Source: Berberis thunbergii (lineage: Eukaryota; Streptophyta; Magnoliopsida; Ranunculales; Berberidaceae). Taken from it: DNA of 64,000 bases. The notes below the pieces were generated by a model. The model did not search any database and was not told where the DNA came from. It worked only from the letters and a program-made list of their open reading frames with translations. Numbering within the stretch: the stretch's first letter is position 1; the number at the start of each line of letters is the position of its first letter. This document shows positions 1 through 12,049 of this stretch, piece after piece. Made by a program: the position numbers and the translations under genes. Where the stretch lies: positions 22,704 to 86,703 of the forward strand of contig QNQO01006252.1 in assembly GCA_003290165.1 (NCBI GenBank), read 5' to 3'.

Positions 1-147
1 AGACGATGCTTTGGTGGTTGGTGGTGGCGTTGGTAGTAGTAGTAGTGGGGATCATCAAGCTCAAAGACGACCAATGACGGGGACTTTGAGAAAGGTCATT
101 TTCAAAAAATAAAGTTAAAATAGATGAGATAAAAAACAAAAAATGCA

Positions 148-1131
148 AGTAAAGAGGAAGAAAGAAGATGAAATGAAGAGGAGACCACGGATGAAGCGGT
201 GGCACTCCGATTGCTATCGCAAAGTCAACATGGTGTGGTTTGTGTGGTTGAATAAGCGGAGAAGGGTGAGGAGGTTGGGGATGATGAGGAGGGTAAGGAT
301 TTTCATGGGGATGAGGAGGGTCAGAGGGATGCGAAGGGTCCAGAGGAACCAGTTATTTCTATTGAACCTGGTTCCGATGAAAATGAAGAACCTGGCAAAG
401 TTTCTTATCCTAGTTATTCCAAGAATGCATCCATATTAAAGGATTATGATGGTCATGTTTCTCAGTCCATTTGGGTTGGTGAGGAGGTACTTATAATATT
501 TTTAAGTTTGTAAAATATGCAGTACTTATTATTTTTATATTATTTGGACATTGACTAGTTTTTCTTATTGTGTAGGAATGAGGCTAGTTGAGATGTCGGC
601 ATCAATATATGAATTTTATAGTTTGGAAGTTGAATGAGGAGCCAAAAGAAGTAATTTCAAAAGTCTATAAGAGTAGTCTCCGATAGACCATTGTAAGGAC
701 CATATTGATAGGGTGTCAATTTGTGCTTTTATCGAGGTTTGGCAACCTGAGACCAACACTTTTCACCTCCCTTCGATGATGTCTATTGTATCATTCATTT
801 ACCGATTGTTGGTAAGCCGATTATGGTGAAAAAAACATAAATGAAAGCGGAGGAATATGTGCAACTGTTGGTGAATGGTTTGGGGATTCAAATGAGTGAA
901 GCACAAATGCATGTCCAGAAGAATCTTAGTTTCTTGGAGATGAAATTTATTAAGGAGCATTGATGTGGGGAAGTGAGTACAATTGATTCTCTTCAAAAAA
1001 AAAACAACAAGTTGCATGGGATTACTTGTTATTTCTTTTGGGCATGACTATTTTTCCTAATAAGATTGGAACCAATGTTCGCACTGTATATTTGAAGTTG
1101 TTAATGAAGGTGGATGATGTTGGGAAGTTTA
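148..1131 (+). pseudogene. MAIN-like plant mobile domain gene, 5' part (decayed)
   Basis: Reading across frames gives the usual order of a plant mobile domain (PMD, MAIN-LIKE) protein. An acidic Gly/Glu-rich leader runs to about 400 and is followed by the 'DGHVSQSIW' region that precedes the PMD in this family. A GT-AG intron of about 89 bp (487-575) follows. Then come 'VWQPETNTFHLP', 'LLVNGLGIQMSEAQ' and 'FLLGMTIFPNKIGTNV', ending at 'VGKFMW'. Several stops and frameshifts break it, so it is a pseudogene. The next PMD residues resume at about 5140, after an inserted LTR element. PMD proteins are host (MAIN/MAIL1, heterochromatin silencing) or TE-borne; which this was cannot be told. Confidence 0.7.
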
Positions 1132-1788
1132 TGTGGATGCAAATTTTCACAGAATCACGTGCTGATCACAAGGAACAATATGCATAAGATGAAGATTAAT
1201 TCTTGACTCCGGTGTGGTGTCTGCCACTGGGATTCCGATGCCAAAGTTAGAACAATGCCTTAAGGAAAGTATTTATTTATCTGTATTTGAAGAGAAAATT
1301 GTGAATCAAGAAGAAAGTTACATCCATATGGCTTTGTGTTTGGCTATTTATAGAGACAAAGAGCTAAAACGAGTAAACTGCTGGCAGATGAGTGAGACAT
1401 GTGGTAGATGAATGAGACACGTGACAGATTAGTAAGACACGTGGCAGATGAGTGAGTCATTTGCTTGCATGTTGTTGTAACTTTTCTTATGTAGTTATAA
1501 CTTCTTTTAGGTGTGACTTTCGTAAATAGTTGTAACCTCCCGTTGGCAGTTGTAACTTCCTGTTTGGAGACACCTCTCCTGCAAGCTTGTGTGCTCAGCT
1601 GAGCATGGTGGTCAGCGTTGGACACGACTCCTCTATTGAGAAAAGAGTGTTCTGCTGAGTTTTATTGGGTCTAGACTTGGGCTTTCTTTTTTGTAACTTT
1701 CGTGGATAATTTTCAGACTTCTCGGGAATAGCCCAAATATTTGAGTTTCCTTATCCTGTTGAGCTAAGGATTATTTTTTGCTCCCAAA
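1132..1788 (-). repeat. LTR (3' LTR in element orientation)
   Basis: Left copy of the 655-bp direct repeat. It is recognised by shared segments such as 'CAAAGTTAGAACAATGCCTT' and 'GGAGACACCTCTCCTG', which recur about 3340 bp downstream. Confidence 0.75.
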
Positions 1789-2560
1789 AATTCCCCTCAT
1801 CTACTTTGCTTTTGAGCTGACCGTTGAGCTAAGGTTGAGGTAGGAGCGAATTCTACTATGAAATTTGCTAAGGCTTGAGCATTTATAGTTGTCATCGGCC
1901 AATAGATTTTGTTAAAGGACGCGTCATTGATCTGCGGATTGACTTTGTTTCCCGAGTTGAGGAAGACTTGAGCCTTTACAGTTGTCCTCGGCCGGTAGAT
2001 TTTGTAGAAGGATGCAACACTGATCTGCAGGCTGACTTTGTTTCCCCGGTTGATGAGGGAATGAATTCTGCTAAAGCTTGATCCTTTAAAATTTTCTTCG
2101 GCCAGTAGATCAAGTCGTATTGGCTTAATTCTATCACCAATATCATGAGTTTTTAACAAGCATCTGGGAGGAAGTTGTACCCCCAATTCTTCGCTAATGA
2201 GAACTGAGTTAACTGTTACATTTGAAACTACTAAGTAAATGTATAGGTTTTCTCCTGGATTTGTCTGCTGATCTACTCAAGAATCAATCCAAAGTTGCTG
2301 CTCTACTAGTGAGACTCTAAATTTCTTTTGGAATTGATGGTGACTTCATGTCAAGTAGTGGTCTTCTTTGTGTTTTTGATCACCAAACTTTATGTATGTT
2401 TGTTGGTAAACTGACTTAGAAATATTTTCATTAAAGGCGCAAAAACTTGATTGGCCTACTTTCTTCCATTATGCTAAGTTGGAACTTAAGCATAACTTGA
2501 GGGTTTAGAAATTAATCTGTTTATCTTGAAAATTACATGAAAACATTGTGTGATCTGCTG

Positions 2561-3420
2561 ACCACTTGACAGAACTTAAACGGATTTAAGTAGTCCTGAG
2601 TAAGATGCTTCCATGCTCAGTGATTGATTAAATACGAAGAGTGTCATCCTCTACTGAGTCATTTTGTTTATGTGGTCTACTGACCACTTGACTAAACTTA
2701 AATAGATATAAGTAGTCATGATAAAATGTTTTTCATGCATTGAATTACCCACTCACTAAGAGTTTCATTTTCTACTGAGGCATTTTGCTTATGTGGTCTG
2801 CTGACCACTTGACTAAACTTAAACGGATTCAAATAGTCTTGATAAGATGCATTTATGCATTGAATTTCCACTCACGAACAATGTCATCCTCTACTGAGGT
2901 ATTTTGCTTGTGTTGTCTGCTAACCACTTGACTAAACTTAAAGGGATTTAAGTAGTCTTGATAAGATGCTTCCATGCATTGAATTACCTACTCACGGAGA
3001 GTGTCATCCTCTACTGAGGCATTTTGCTTGTGTGGTCTATTGACCACTTGACTAAACTTAAACGGATTTAAGTAGTCCTGATAAGATACTTCTATGCATT
3101 GAATTACCCACTCACGGAGAGTGTCATCCTCTATTGAGATGTGATCATTTATTGAGGCATTTTGCTCTTGTGGTCTGCTAACCACTTGACTAAACTTAAA
3201 TGATTTAAGTAATCTTGAGTAAGATGCTTTTATGCATTGAATTACCCACTCATTGAGAGTTCCATTCTCTACAGAGGTGTGATCCTCTACTGAGGCATTT
3301 TGCTTGTGTGGTCTGCTAATCACTTGACTAAACTTAAACGAATTTAAGTAGTATTGAGTAAGATGTTTTATGCATTGAATTACCCACTCACGGAGAGTGT
3401 CATCCTCTATTGAGGTGTAC
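2561..3420 (-). repeat. Tandem repeat, seven copies of about 120 bp (last two about 138 bp)
   Basis: Copies start near 2561, 2683, 2804, 2923, 3043, 3181 and 3320, each marked by 'CCACTTGACTAAACTTAAA' or a close variant. Spacings are about 122, 121, 119, 120, 138 and 139 bp. The longer units carry an extra GTGATC-containing segment. The array lies inside the non-autonomous LTR element. Confidence 0.9.
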
Positions 3421-3533
3421 ATAAATATTTGTATTGCTGAATGTATTCTGTTGAAGGACATGTAGAACAAATTCTCGTATATCCCTATTTCAATTGAAGA
3501 ATGTGTGTTATTTCCTGGGAAGCAAAATAACAT
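2988..3533 (-). CDS. Repeat-encoded ORF of unknown function in the LTR element
   Basis: This 181-residue frame lies on the sense strand of the LTR element and reads through the tandem array. It encodes a repeated unit of 40 to 46 residues with the cores 'FKFSQVVSRPHKQNASVEDD' and 'TLREWVIQCIKAS'. The stop at 2988 is a TGG-to-TAG change in the next repeat; beyond it the same frame stays open for a further unit, and then a one-base loss breaks it. No family is recognised. It may be a structural or gag-like protein of the element, or a chance frame kept open because the repeat length is a multiple of three. Confidence 0.4.
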   Translation of the reverse strand: MLFCFPGNNTHSSIEIGIYENLFYMSFNRIHSAIQIFMYTSIEDDTLREWVIQCIKHLTQYYLNSFKFSQVISRPHKQNASVEDHTSVENGTLNEWVIQCIKASYSRLLKSFKFSQVVSRPQEQNASINDHISIEDDTLREWVIQCIEVSYQDYLNPFKFSQVVNRPHKQNASVEDDTLRE

Positions 3534-4455
3534 GTGGCGGTCTCTTCAGCCAAGGTTGGTTCTTATCATGGAGAATTTGATTGACCGGATCAGAGAACTC
3601 TGTGTATGTTCTACCGAATGGGGAGTCTTTTGTTGAAGAGATAAAATACAATAAACAAATAAATTACAATCAAGTTTTTCTTACATGTACATTGCATTTT
3701 TTTTTCTTCTAAAAAGTCAAAAATGAAAAAGCTAAAACGCCTCCGCTTCAATCCACTTTGTGAGTTGGTTGATTTCACAATCATCAAATTCTTCTGCACT
3801 GGAGAGTTTGATTGATCAGATCGGCGAACTTTGTGTATGTTCTACTGGCTGAGGAATCTCTTGTCAAGGAGTGTGTTCTATGGTTGTCACCCTTGCTATT
3901 TTTATCCTCCTTCTGAACTGCATTCATTGGTGCAGGTTGACTATCTTTCTCGGGTACATCTAGTGCCTTAGAACTATTTTTTTTGTCATCCCACAGTCCT
4001 AGCGTCCTGCCATGACAAAGATTTCAGCAAGAGTTTTGCCCGGTTTCATCAACAATTGACCATACAATCGGTGATCTGCGGGCAGACCCTTCTTGAAAGC
4101 TAAGGATGCAATTGGTCATCACAGACCTTTATGTTGCCATTAATGCAAATTGGCGACTTGACTTGCAAGATTTTCTTGTTGTTTCATTTCCATTGGGCTC
4201 GGTTGTTGGGCAGAAAATTGCAATTGATGATCAACCAGTGGTTGTCCAGCCAGAAGTGGTTGAACACATGTTGATGATGGCAATCTGATTCGGGCAAAGG
4301 ACTGTTCAATGTTAATTTTGCTAGTTTAGTTTCAAGTTCCCACCATTGTGTTGAAAAATAACTCTGAAAAAGTGCATATGAAGGAAAATTCAAATTGAAT
4401 GAACAATTTTTTTTTTTATGAATGGAAGAGAGCATGCAATGAGATTGATTCAAGC

Positions 4456-4474
4456 TCTCATTGAAAACACCAAT
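4456..4474 (-). other. Putative primer-binding site
   Basis: On the minus strand, directly after the right LTR, the sequence reads TTGGTGTTTTCAATGAGAG. This resembles primer-binding sites of some plant gypsy and LARD-type elements. It sets the element's orientation. The exact tRNA was not checked. Confidence 0.45.
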
Positions 4475-4475
4475 T

Positions 4476-5130
4476 TGTGGATGCAAATTTCCACCAGATC
4501 ATGCGTTGATCACAAGGAGCAATCTTCATAAGATGAAAAATAATTCTTGACACGGTGTGGTACCTGCCAAGGGGACTCTGATGTCAAAGTTAGAACAATG
4601 CCTTTAGAAAAGTAACTATTTCATTGTATTTTAAGAGAGAATTGGGAATCAAGAAGAAAGTTACCTCTAGATGGCTTTGTGTTTGGCTATTGATAGAGGC
4701 AAAGCGAGTAAACTACACGCAGATGAGTGAGACACGTAGCAAATTAGTAAGATACGTGTCAGATGAGTGAGTCATCTGCTTGCATGCGGTTGTAACTTCT
4801 CTTAGGTAATTGTAACTTTTTTTAGGTAGTTGTGACTTCCGTAGATAGTTGTAACCTCCTGTTGGCGATTGTAATTTCCTGTTTGGAGACACCTCTCCTG
4901 TAAGCTTGTGTGCTCAATTGAGCATGGTGGTCAGTGCTGGACACTATTCATTTGTTGAGAAATAACTGTTCTGCTGAGTTGTATTGGGCTCAGACTTGGG
5001 CTGCATTGGACCCAAACTTGGGTTTTCTCTATTTGTAACTTTTGTGGATAATTTTCGAGCTTCTCGGGAATAACCCAAATATTTGGGCTTCTATATCTTG
5101 TTGAGCTAAGGATTATTTTTTGCTCCCACA
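4476..5130 (-). repeat. LTR (5' LTR in element orientation)
   Basis: Right copy of the direct repeat matching 1132-1788. It ends in CCCACA, immediately before the MAIN-like coding sequence resumes. Confidence 0.75.
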
Positions 5131-6272
5131 GTTCGCATGGGGAGTTGGTACTTTGGCATTTTTGTATCGTCAACTTGGTTGTGCTAACAGAACGGGTACC
5201 AAACAAATATCTGGATATTTGTTGCTTTTGGAAGCATAATTTTCAGGTTAATTATTTAGTTAATTATCTTTTTAGTGTTTCCGATATTGAACTAATATAT
5301 TAATATGTTTACTTTTTTTAGTATTAGATATATGACCACTTTAGGCTATTGGGTGTGGCCGGGGCCTCTTGGAATGATTGTCTCCAACAATAGCTAAGTG
5401 GGATTGCCCCCCAACTTAACAGAGTCATGACTGAAGAATCCTGATTTTTAGGGAGCATCTCGATGGCATGTCTTTTGAAAAGTTTTTCATTTAAGTTCAT
5501 GTTTCATCTCAGGTGATTGTTTTCATTTTTCATCTATAATTTAATGAGTTCATGTTTGTATTATCAGGTCATCTGGGACCCTTATGCGAAATCCAAACGA
5601 AGAACTCCACTTCACAACATTACATGGTTCCAAGGCTGCTTGTTATGCCTTGATGTTGAAGAAACCTATCACCCAGATCAAGTGATGAGACAGATGGGAA
5701 TGGTACAGGTAATTCCAAATCCCCCCCCCCATTTCAAGCCAAAATGAAGAATAGAAGTCGATCTAGCCATAACTACTCGGTGAAGCATGAGATATCATCT
5801 TTGTTTGCTGCAACTTGGCAGAATCATCTCGTGTCAATTGAAAACCATGGTGCGCCAGTGAAGCTTCCATGGGATTGCAGCAATGACTATTTGGAGTGGT
5901 TTCATGACGTTAGTCATCCGTTCAACCAACCACTGATGACTAGGAGAACACATTATTTAAGAAATCATTTGTTCATATCTCACAATCGGGTAATTGATTT
6001 ATATTTTAACAAATTGCAACCATTTGAAACTACACATTTGTTTTTACGAAGATCAATGTTTTCCTTGCAGAACAAGTTGGTTGATGAGGCTCTTCAGTTG
6101 GTGGACGCCTCTATTGAAGAAGACAGGAATGTGGATAAGGTTGTGTTGCTTAAGCAAAAGAAAGTAGGTGACATGCTAAGACAAATGTCTACGCATGTCA
6201 CCTTTAGAGATAATGAGGAAGAGCAAAAGATTGGTCCAACTGATAATGGCGGTGGTGCTCCAAGTGGTGGTA
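5131..6272 (+). pseudogene. MAIN-like plant mobile domain gene, 3' part (decayed)
   Basis: The coding sequence picks up where it stopped at 1131, with 'GVGTLAFLYRQLGCANRTG' and 'ISGYLLLLE'. Exon-like pieces follow: about 5322-5455 ('IYDHFRLLGV'), 5569-5740 ('VIWDPYAKSKRRTPL', 'YHPDQVMRQMGMVQVIP') and 5744-6272 ('PWDCSNDYLEWFHDVSHP', the normal PMD end, then a charged tail). A retained GT-AG intron sits at about 5989-6070. The reading frame shifts at a run of Cs near 5723. The tail is cut at about 6272 by an LTR-like sequence. Together with 148-1131 this makes one interrupted PMD pseudogene. Confidence 0.7.
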
Positions 6273-8190
6273 TGTCATGCCCCGATTTTCAAAAAAAACG
6301 AAAATCCCAAAATCTACGTAGGATTATCCGTTTCCGCAAAACTCAGGACGTGAAATTCAATAACAATAAAAACATTTAGCAACAACAACTCAAACATGAT
6401 TTAATTACTGAACAAAGAAAAACTCTAACCAGGAAAGACTACCGTTGCTAGCCCCACTAGCGAAACTCCAGTAATGCTACTCAAAAGTCTCTAAACCAGA
6501 AAGGCTAATCGGCTACATTCCCAAAGGAATGTACCCAAGAAGCAAAAGCTCACTTGGGTCAGCAATAAAGCTGGTGTGAGTAATCTTCATCCCAAAATCA
6601 ATAAATTTGCACATGATAACATCAAACTAAACCCAAACAATAAACGATCACACCAACAGGTAGTTCCTCAATGAGGCAAAGGTGTCATGCATGAAAATCA
6701 CAGTTCAAAGAATTTAATTCCTCAACGAGGCAATCACGTCATCATCCTAATAAGTAAATATGCATTTACTTGTACTTACACTGTAGAAGTTGACTATGGC
6801 AAGTCTGACCTGCAGAAATATTAGCAGACTTGCCATCCTGCACAAAATGGGTTAGAAACAATATAAACGTAATTTATTAATTAAACAGTTGTCTTCGTAC
6901 AATATTTGACTTACGCATATTATTCCTTTTTATTTGAATTTGATTCATTTTTAAAGGATTGATCACTTAGATGATACCACATTCGCACCACCTCCGTGTC
7001 AAACATACATGCTCGTATGCCTCTCTCATATAAAGGAGGACTACTCCATCATCCATGCCCAAGTGGGGACACATCACATACAGGCATGCATCACCGGATA
7101 TTCCTAACTATATGAGTAACAAAAGCCATTCTTGGGCTATCAATGCGCATAAAGTCACGTCACATTTTTTACAAATAAATATCAAAGTCTATCTTAGGCA
7201 TAAAAATTCACCTCATTTCCGCAAGACTAACCCGAAGGTTATTTTAGTTTCTCTATAAGAAATAGGCGTCCCACCTCCGCAAGATAACCCATAGGTTATT
7301 TAGTTTCTCTAGTAAGAGAGGGAAAATAATAAACAAAAAGAGGTGTGGTAGTTCTAAGTGATACAATTCCAGGTGTTTAAATTTTTAGGAGTCAAAGTTT
7401 ATCAATATCATTTATTTTTTATATTTCGAATTTCCTTCACAATGACATTTTGTCATTCATAAGTAAATCCACCCATTCTTTTGGGGAAGCATAGCATTTG
7501 ACACATTGCCAAATCATAAACAATCTCATCAGGATATCCTCCCATTGTTTTGGGGCAACCTACATTTTTTTCATATATAAACTTTCTGTAACAAAACGGG
7601 GGATCAAAATCCATTTAATACAAGAAATAAACTTCTTTTCAGCGACGCAATTTGCATAACAATCCAATTTAAGCCATAAACATACAAATGCAAATTCGTA
7701 GAATCATGCAAATACCCCAAAACATGAACCCATCAATCTAGGAAAAACTCACACATCAAACCGATCAAAATAGTGAAGATTGCGCGTTTGCAACACAAAA
7801 CACCACAAATAAGGCAACCTCATTCTCAAACATGCCTAAAATCTCATAACGAATTATCTGAAATGAAACCCATCATTTCCATACAAGCCTCATAATTCAA
7901 AGGTGTAAAGTTCACACATTTTTCACGTAAACCAACACAAAGGCACAAACCCAAAGATCCCTTAACTCCTCTACTGAATCTCAATCACCCTATACATGAT
8001 TAAATGTAAATAGTGAGGAAGCTAGACTCCATGAGTCCATAAGGCCTGGACTACCCATAATCGTATCTGACCAAAAACACAACACCTAGGTTGTCTCTAA
8101 ATATCAAATAACCCTTTATGAATACACCCTACTACATGTGAATTGAGATAATGTGATTAACACAAGCAAGTTAGATATGGACAAGAGCTC
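6273..8190. mobile_element. Possible LTR or LTR-element fragment, limits uncertain
   Basis: The MAIN-like tail is interrupted at 6273 by TGTCATGCCCCGATTTTC, a sequence that commonly opens plant gypsy LTRs. The DNA that follows is A-rich and non-coding. I could not find a matching second copy, a CA end with the same target duplication, or any pol motif. The ORFs at 7055-7258 and 8200-8520 (minus) look like nothing known. The right limit is a guess. Confidence 0.3.
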
Positions 8191-8545
8191 CATTGCTTTC
8201 TAGTTACCAGTATGCCATAGAAGATTGACCAAATAAAAAACTTGTCTATATAGCATCACAAAACATAAGGAAGGCAGTAAACAAACCATACTGACTTGTT
8301 GATCTCCACTATCCTTAATTGTATAACACATTACTAAATATGTCATTGTCAAAAATTCTAAGAACCAAAATAAAGAAATTAGACCATACCCAATTAAGAG
8401 TCTCAATCTATGCAAATTCCTCCAACAAATTAGAAAGGACTCATTCCCTGAATTTTCCAATAAACCCACAACAACATTTTTTTCCATAAGCCTCTTTCGA
8501 AAACCATTAAAAAATATCATTGTTACATTCTCAAATATCGCTTGC

Positions 8546-9061
8546 CTAGCCTATCCTCATACAAATTTTTTTTTTCAAATCCCCCGCAAAGGAATTTGGA
8601 ATGATTTCCATAAAAACGTTATTAGGAATTAAGCTTGCCAATCTGTCTGCAGCTCTGTTGGTTTCTCTATACGCATGAGTGATTGTGTATTCGTTAAGTG
8701 TACCAAGCAAGCTATTGATTCTACACATTATGTGTCTTAGGTCCCATGCAACTGTTCTATCCTTGGTCAGATATTCAAATACTGTGGTCGAGTAAGTTGT
8801 GACAACTAATTTTTCAATGTGGTATTGCTGAGCTAGCTTGAGACCGGCTTCAACTCCTTGAAGCTCATGTTTGAGCACTGTTGTCCCTGTTACAGACCCC
8901 GTGCATGCAGCAATAACATCCCCTGCATCGTTCCTTATTAAGGCACCATAACCACCATTAGCACCTTGCAGTGAACCATCTGAGTTGCACTTAAACAAGC
9001 CTATGGGTGGCTTCTTCCATTGACATGTTATAGGAGGCTTGGTTTTGTATAACACATCCAT
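8546..9061 (-). pseudogene. LINE RNase H domain
   Basis: The 171-residue frame holds an RVT_3-type RNase H. It starts 'GLFKCNSDGSLQGANGGYGA' (first catalytic D, and the G-x-G), continues 'LKHELQGVEAGLKLAQQY' (catalytic E), and ends 'YRETNRAADRLASL' (R-x-x-N-x-x-A-D). The middle catalytic D of the family, expected near 'VVTTYSTTVFEYL', is read as T-Y, so activity is doubtful. It is the C-terminal part of the LINE polyprotein, which is broken upstream. Confidence 0.85.
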
Positions 9062-9184
9062 ATTCCATCGACCAAATAGCTCCCTATTATGGTTATTGTC
9101 TTCGACAGTTAGCTCTTCATGGCTGAATTTGAGTCGAATACCATTGTATAGCTAATTAACAAGTTGGAATCCTATGCTATATTT

Positions 9185-9487
9185 CTATTGGTACAGGCGA
9201 TTATTCCTCTCCATCCACAGATTGTAGATAACTGCATTCAACACCAATTTCTTGAGCTGGGCAGCACAACTCTTTCCCCGAAAGTGCTGAGTATACCATA
9301 TGAGTTCATCATCCCAACATCCAATCTGTCTCGTATAACATAATTGGCCTAAAATTCTTTTCCAGACGTAATTTGAGTACCTGCATGCGAAGAATAGGTG
9401 ATCCAGTGTCTCACTATCTCTATTGTATAGGGAACATATGTCAACTTGAGTGATACCCCATTTCTTTAGTTTGCTCAGAGATTTCAA
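9185..9487 (-). pseudogene. LINE zf-RVT domain
   Basis: The frame encodes the zinc-binding region between RT and RNase H. It carries 'CSLYNRDSETLDHLFFACRY', matching the C-x2-C...H-x3-C pattern of zf-RVT except that the second cysteine is replaced. The tail 'WMERNNRLYQ' is typical of the family. It belongs to the LINE at 8567-12672. Confidence 0.75.
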
Positions 9488-10559
9488 GGCTCCATGAACC
9501 AGAAGTCATGTAATGAAACTATGTCTTGGAATGTTGCCCTTGAACCAGACCACTGACGCCCATATGCCTTTGAACTAGTTTGCTCGACTCTTTCTGATAG
9601 CTTCGTAGGAAGCCTTTAATTGAAAGGATCCATCATTCCCAACAGTCCACACTACCTCATCAGTTCTAGTTGCATCAAGTTCCACTTCTCCAAGGTGACT
9701 AGTAATTTCAGCAATACAATTTTGTACGCTTTGTGGAATGTGCCAGTTGTTGTTCCTGATTATAGCCGAGACTTTGGCGTTCTTGTGCAAAGTAGAGTCA
9801 TACAAGAGTTTCTGTGGGAATTATTTCATCAGAATGCTTTTTGGATGCCAGGGCTCCTTCCAAAATAATGTTCCTTCACCGTTTCCTATGGAATGTAGAG
9901 CCAGGTGCGATGTTTTCTCTCTAGTACCCAGAATTCATCTCCAACACCACGAGGCTTCCTTTGGCACTCCCATGGTCCAAAAGTCCCTATGCTTGATCAA
10001 GTGTTTTCTGACCCACTTGACCCAGACTGAGTTCCTTCTCGACACTATACTCCATATATGTTTCATGCAAGATGCCTCGTTCTCAAGTCGGATATCTCTT
10101 ATACTCAGTCCTCCTTCATTATAGGGCAAACATATTTTCTCCCAACTAACCATAGCCTTATTGGTGCATACATCACTGCCTGACCATAGAAAACTTCGGA
10201 GCATTGCATTGATGCAATCCAGAGTTTGTTTTGGTAGCCCGTAGCAAGCTGTTCAGTAAAGATGCATAGAGGTCAGGATTGATTAAATAAGAAGTAACCG
10301 TCCTGCATATGACATAAACTTATTTTTCCATGAGCTAACTCTTTTCCTGATCTTCTCTATAACAGGGGCACATTGAAGATGTGATAGAGTCGAGGACACC
10401 ATCGGAAGGTCGAGATACTTCACTGGAAGGCTACTTGCCTGTGAAGTGTAAATGTTCTATGATGCTGCTTTGTTCCTGACCTTGAACCCCTGCAAAAAAT
10501 AGCTGGCTCTTATCACAATTAACTTCCGATCTTGTACATGCTTTGAACATAGATAGAGA

Positions 10560-11770
10560 ATCAGCTAGAGCTTTCGCTGAGTTAGTCCCCATGGAAAAAT
10601 GCAATCAAGTCATCCGCAAAGCATAGGTGAGTGATGACAGGGTCCTTGCACCTATAGTGTAGCTTGTATTGTCCTACCTGCAGTTGGTCCCTGAGCAAAA
10701 CATGTAGTATTTCCATGACCATGACAAATAAGTACGGGGGGAGATAGGGCATCCTTGACGGATACCCCTAATTGCCTTAATATATCCCTTTGGCGACCCA
10801 TTGATGCAAATTGAAAATTTAGGGGTTGAAATGCACTCCTGCACCCAATTAATAAACTGTGGAGGAAATCCGAGCTTACCCAGTAGGTGCGTTATAGCGT
10901 CCCATCTAACCATGTCATAGGCTTTTCATAGGTCAATTTTCATCGCACATCTAGGGGGTCCCGTATCTCGGTGATAATTACGAACAAGCTCATGAGTTAA
11001 CATTATGTTGTCCTGGATGCAACAACCTGGGATGAATGTTGACTGTATCCGTTGACTGCCCTTTTGACTGCCTCTTTCATCCTATTAATGAGTATCTTAG
11101 TGATGCATTTGTAGATCACATTGCAGCAAGCAATGGGTCTATAAGCACTAAAGTAGGAGGCGTTGGGTACATTTGGGATTAGCGTAACATTGGTGGCATT
11201 TACCTCCCCCAGAAGCTTTGATGTCCTGAAGAAATGTGTCACTACTCTTACAAAGTTGTTGCCAACAGTGCGCCATGCATGTTTGAAAAACAAGGATGAG
11301 AATCCGTCGGGTCCAGGCACCTTGTCTGAGTCAATAGCGGCTAGTGTCTCCACTATTTCCTCTCTGGTTACTTGCTTAATTAGATCGGCCCCCATATCAA
11401 CAGTGACTACATTCTCAAACTCTAGACTGTCAATGATGGTTGTGTCATAACTAGAGTCATGGCTACCAGCAAAAATGCTACCAAAATAGCGGATGCATTC
11501 CTCTTCTATCGCATTTGGGTCTTCTAGTTTTTCATCTAGACTGTTGTAAATGCTCATGATCTTGTTTTGTAGTCGCCGTTCTTGCACCAGACCATGAAAA
11601 TAAGCATTATTCTGGTCGCCTTCTGAAAACAAGGTGGATCTGGATTTCTGTAGGATCTCTGATTCTGCTTGTCTAGCTGCTTTGGCATACTCTCTGACCG
11701 CAATGCGTTCCTCTTGCACTAGAGAGTCAGCAATAGGGGGTGATCGAATAGAGCTTTGGGCATGTTGCAT
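10560..11770 (-). pseudogene. LINE reverse transcriptase
   Basis: RT motifs appear in order on the minus strand: 'VPGPDGFSSLFFKHAW', 'VTLIPNVPN', 'YRPIACCNVIYKCITKIL', then in another frame 'KAYDMVRWD', 'GIRQGCPISP' and, near 10590-10630, 'HLCFADDLIAF' with the catalytic FADD intact. At least two frameshifts (near 11000 and 10740) and one stop before KAYD break it. The catalytic aspartates survive, so damage is in the frame and not the active site. Confidence 0.85.
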
Positions 11771-12049
11771 TTGTTCTCTTTCTTTATCAACTATTGTTGC
11801 ATCTCTATTAAATCCATTTGTCTACCACACAGTTAGACACAATTTCACATTCTTGAGTTTCTGCACCAACCTGTACATGGAGTTCCCTATAACGCGTATG
11901 TTCCATGCATTTTCCACTATTTTGTGAAACCCATTTTCATAAACCCAACAATTGTAAAACTTAAATGGAACGGGACCTCAGTTTTTATTATCATATAACG
12001 TTACTGTCATAGGAGCATGGTATGAAATTCCTGCATTCAAGAATTTAGC

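Larger units (their letters stand above)
1132..5130 (-). mobile_element. Non-autonomous LTR retrotransposon inserted in the MAIN-like gene
   Basis: Two direct repeats of about 655 bp (1132-1788 and 4476-5130) bound 2.7 kb with no recognisable gag or pol. Read on the minus strand the LTR starts TGTGGGAGC and ends CATCCACA. The sequence next to the right LTR (minus, TTGGTGTTTTCAATGAGAG) resembles the primer-binding site of some plant gypsy elements. A purine-rich stretch (GATGAGGGGAA) lies beside the left LTR. Flanks are GTTTA and GTTCG, a plausible decayed 5-bp target duplication. The host PMD reading (K-F-x-W) is duplicated at the two edges, which fits an insertion. The LTRs differ at many positions, so the insertion is old. 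Confidence 0.75.

Noticed and set aside
6273..7350. Solo LTR ending near 7343 with a TGGTA duplication
   Set aside because: TGGTA does recur, but the sequence before it does not end in CA and lacks other LTR-end features.
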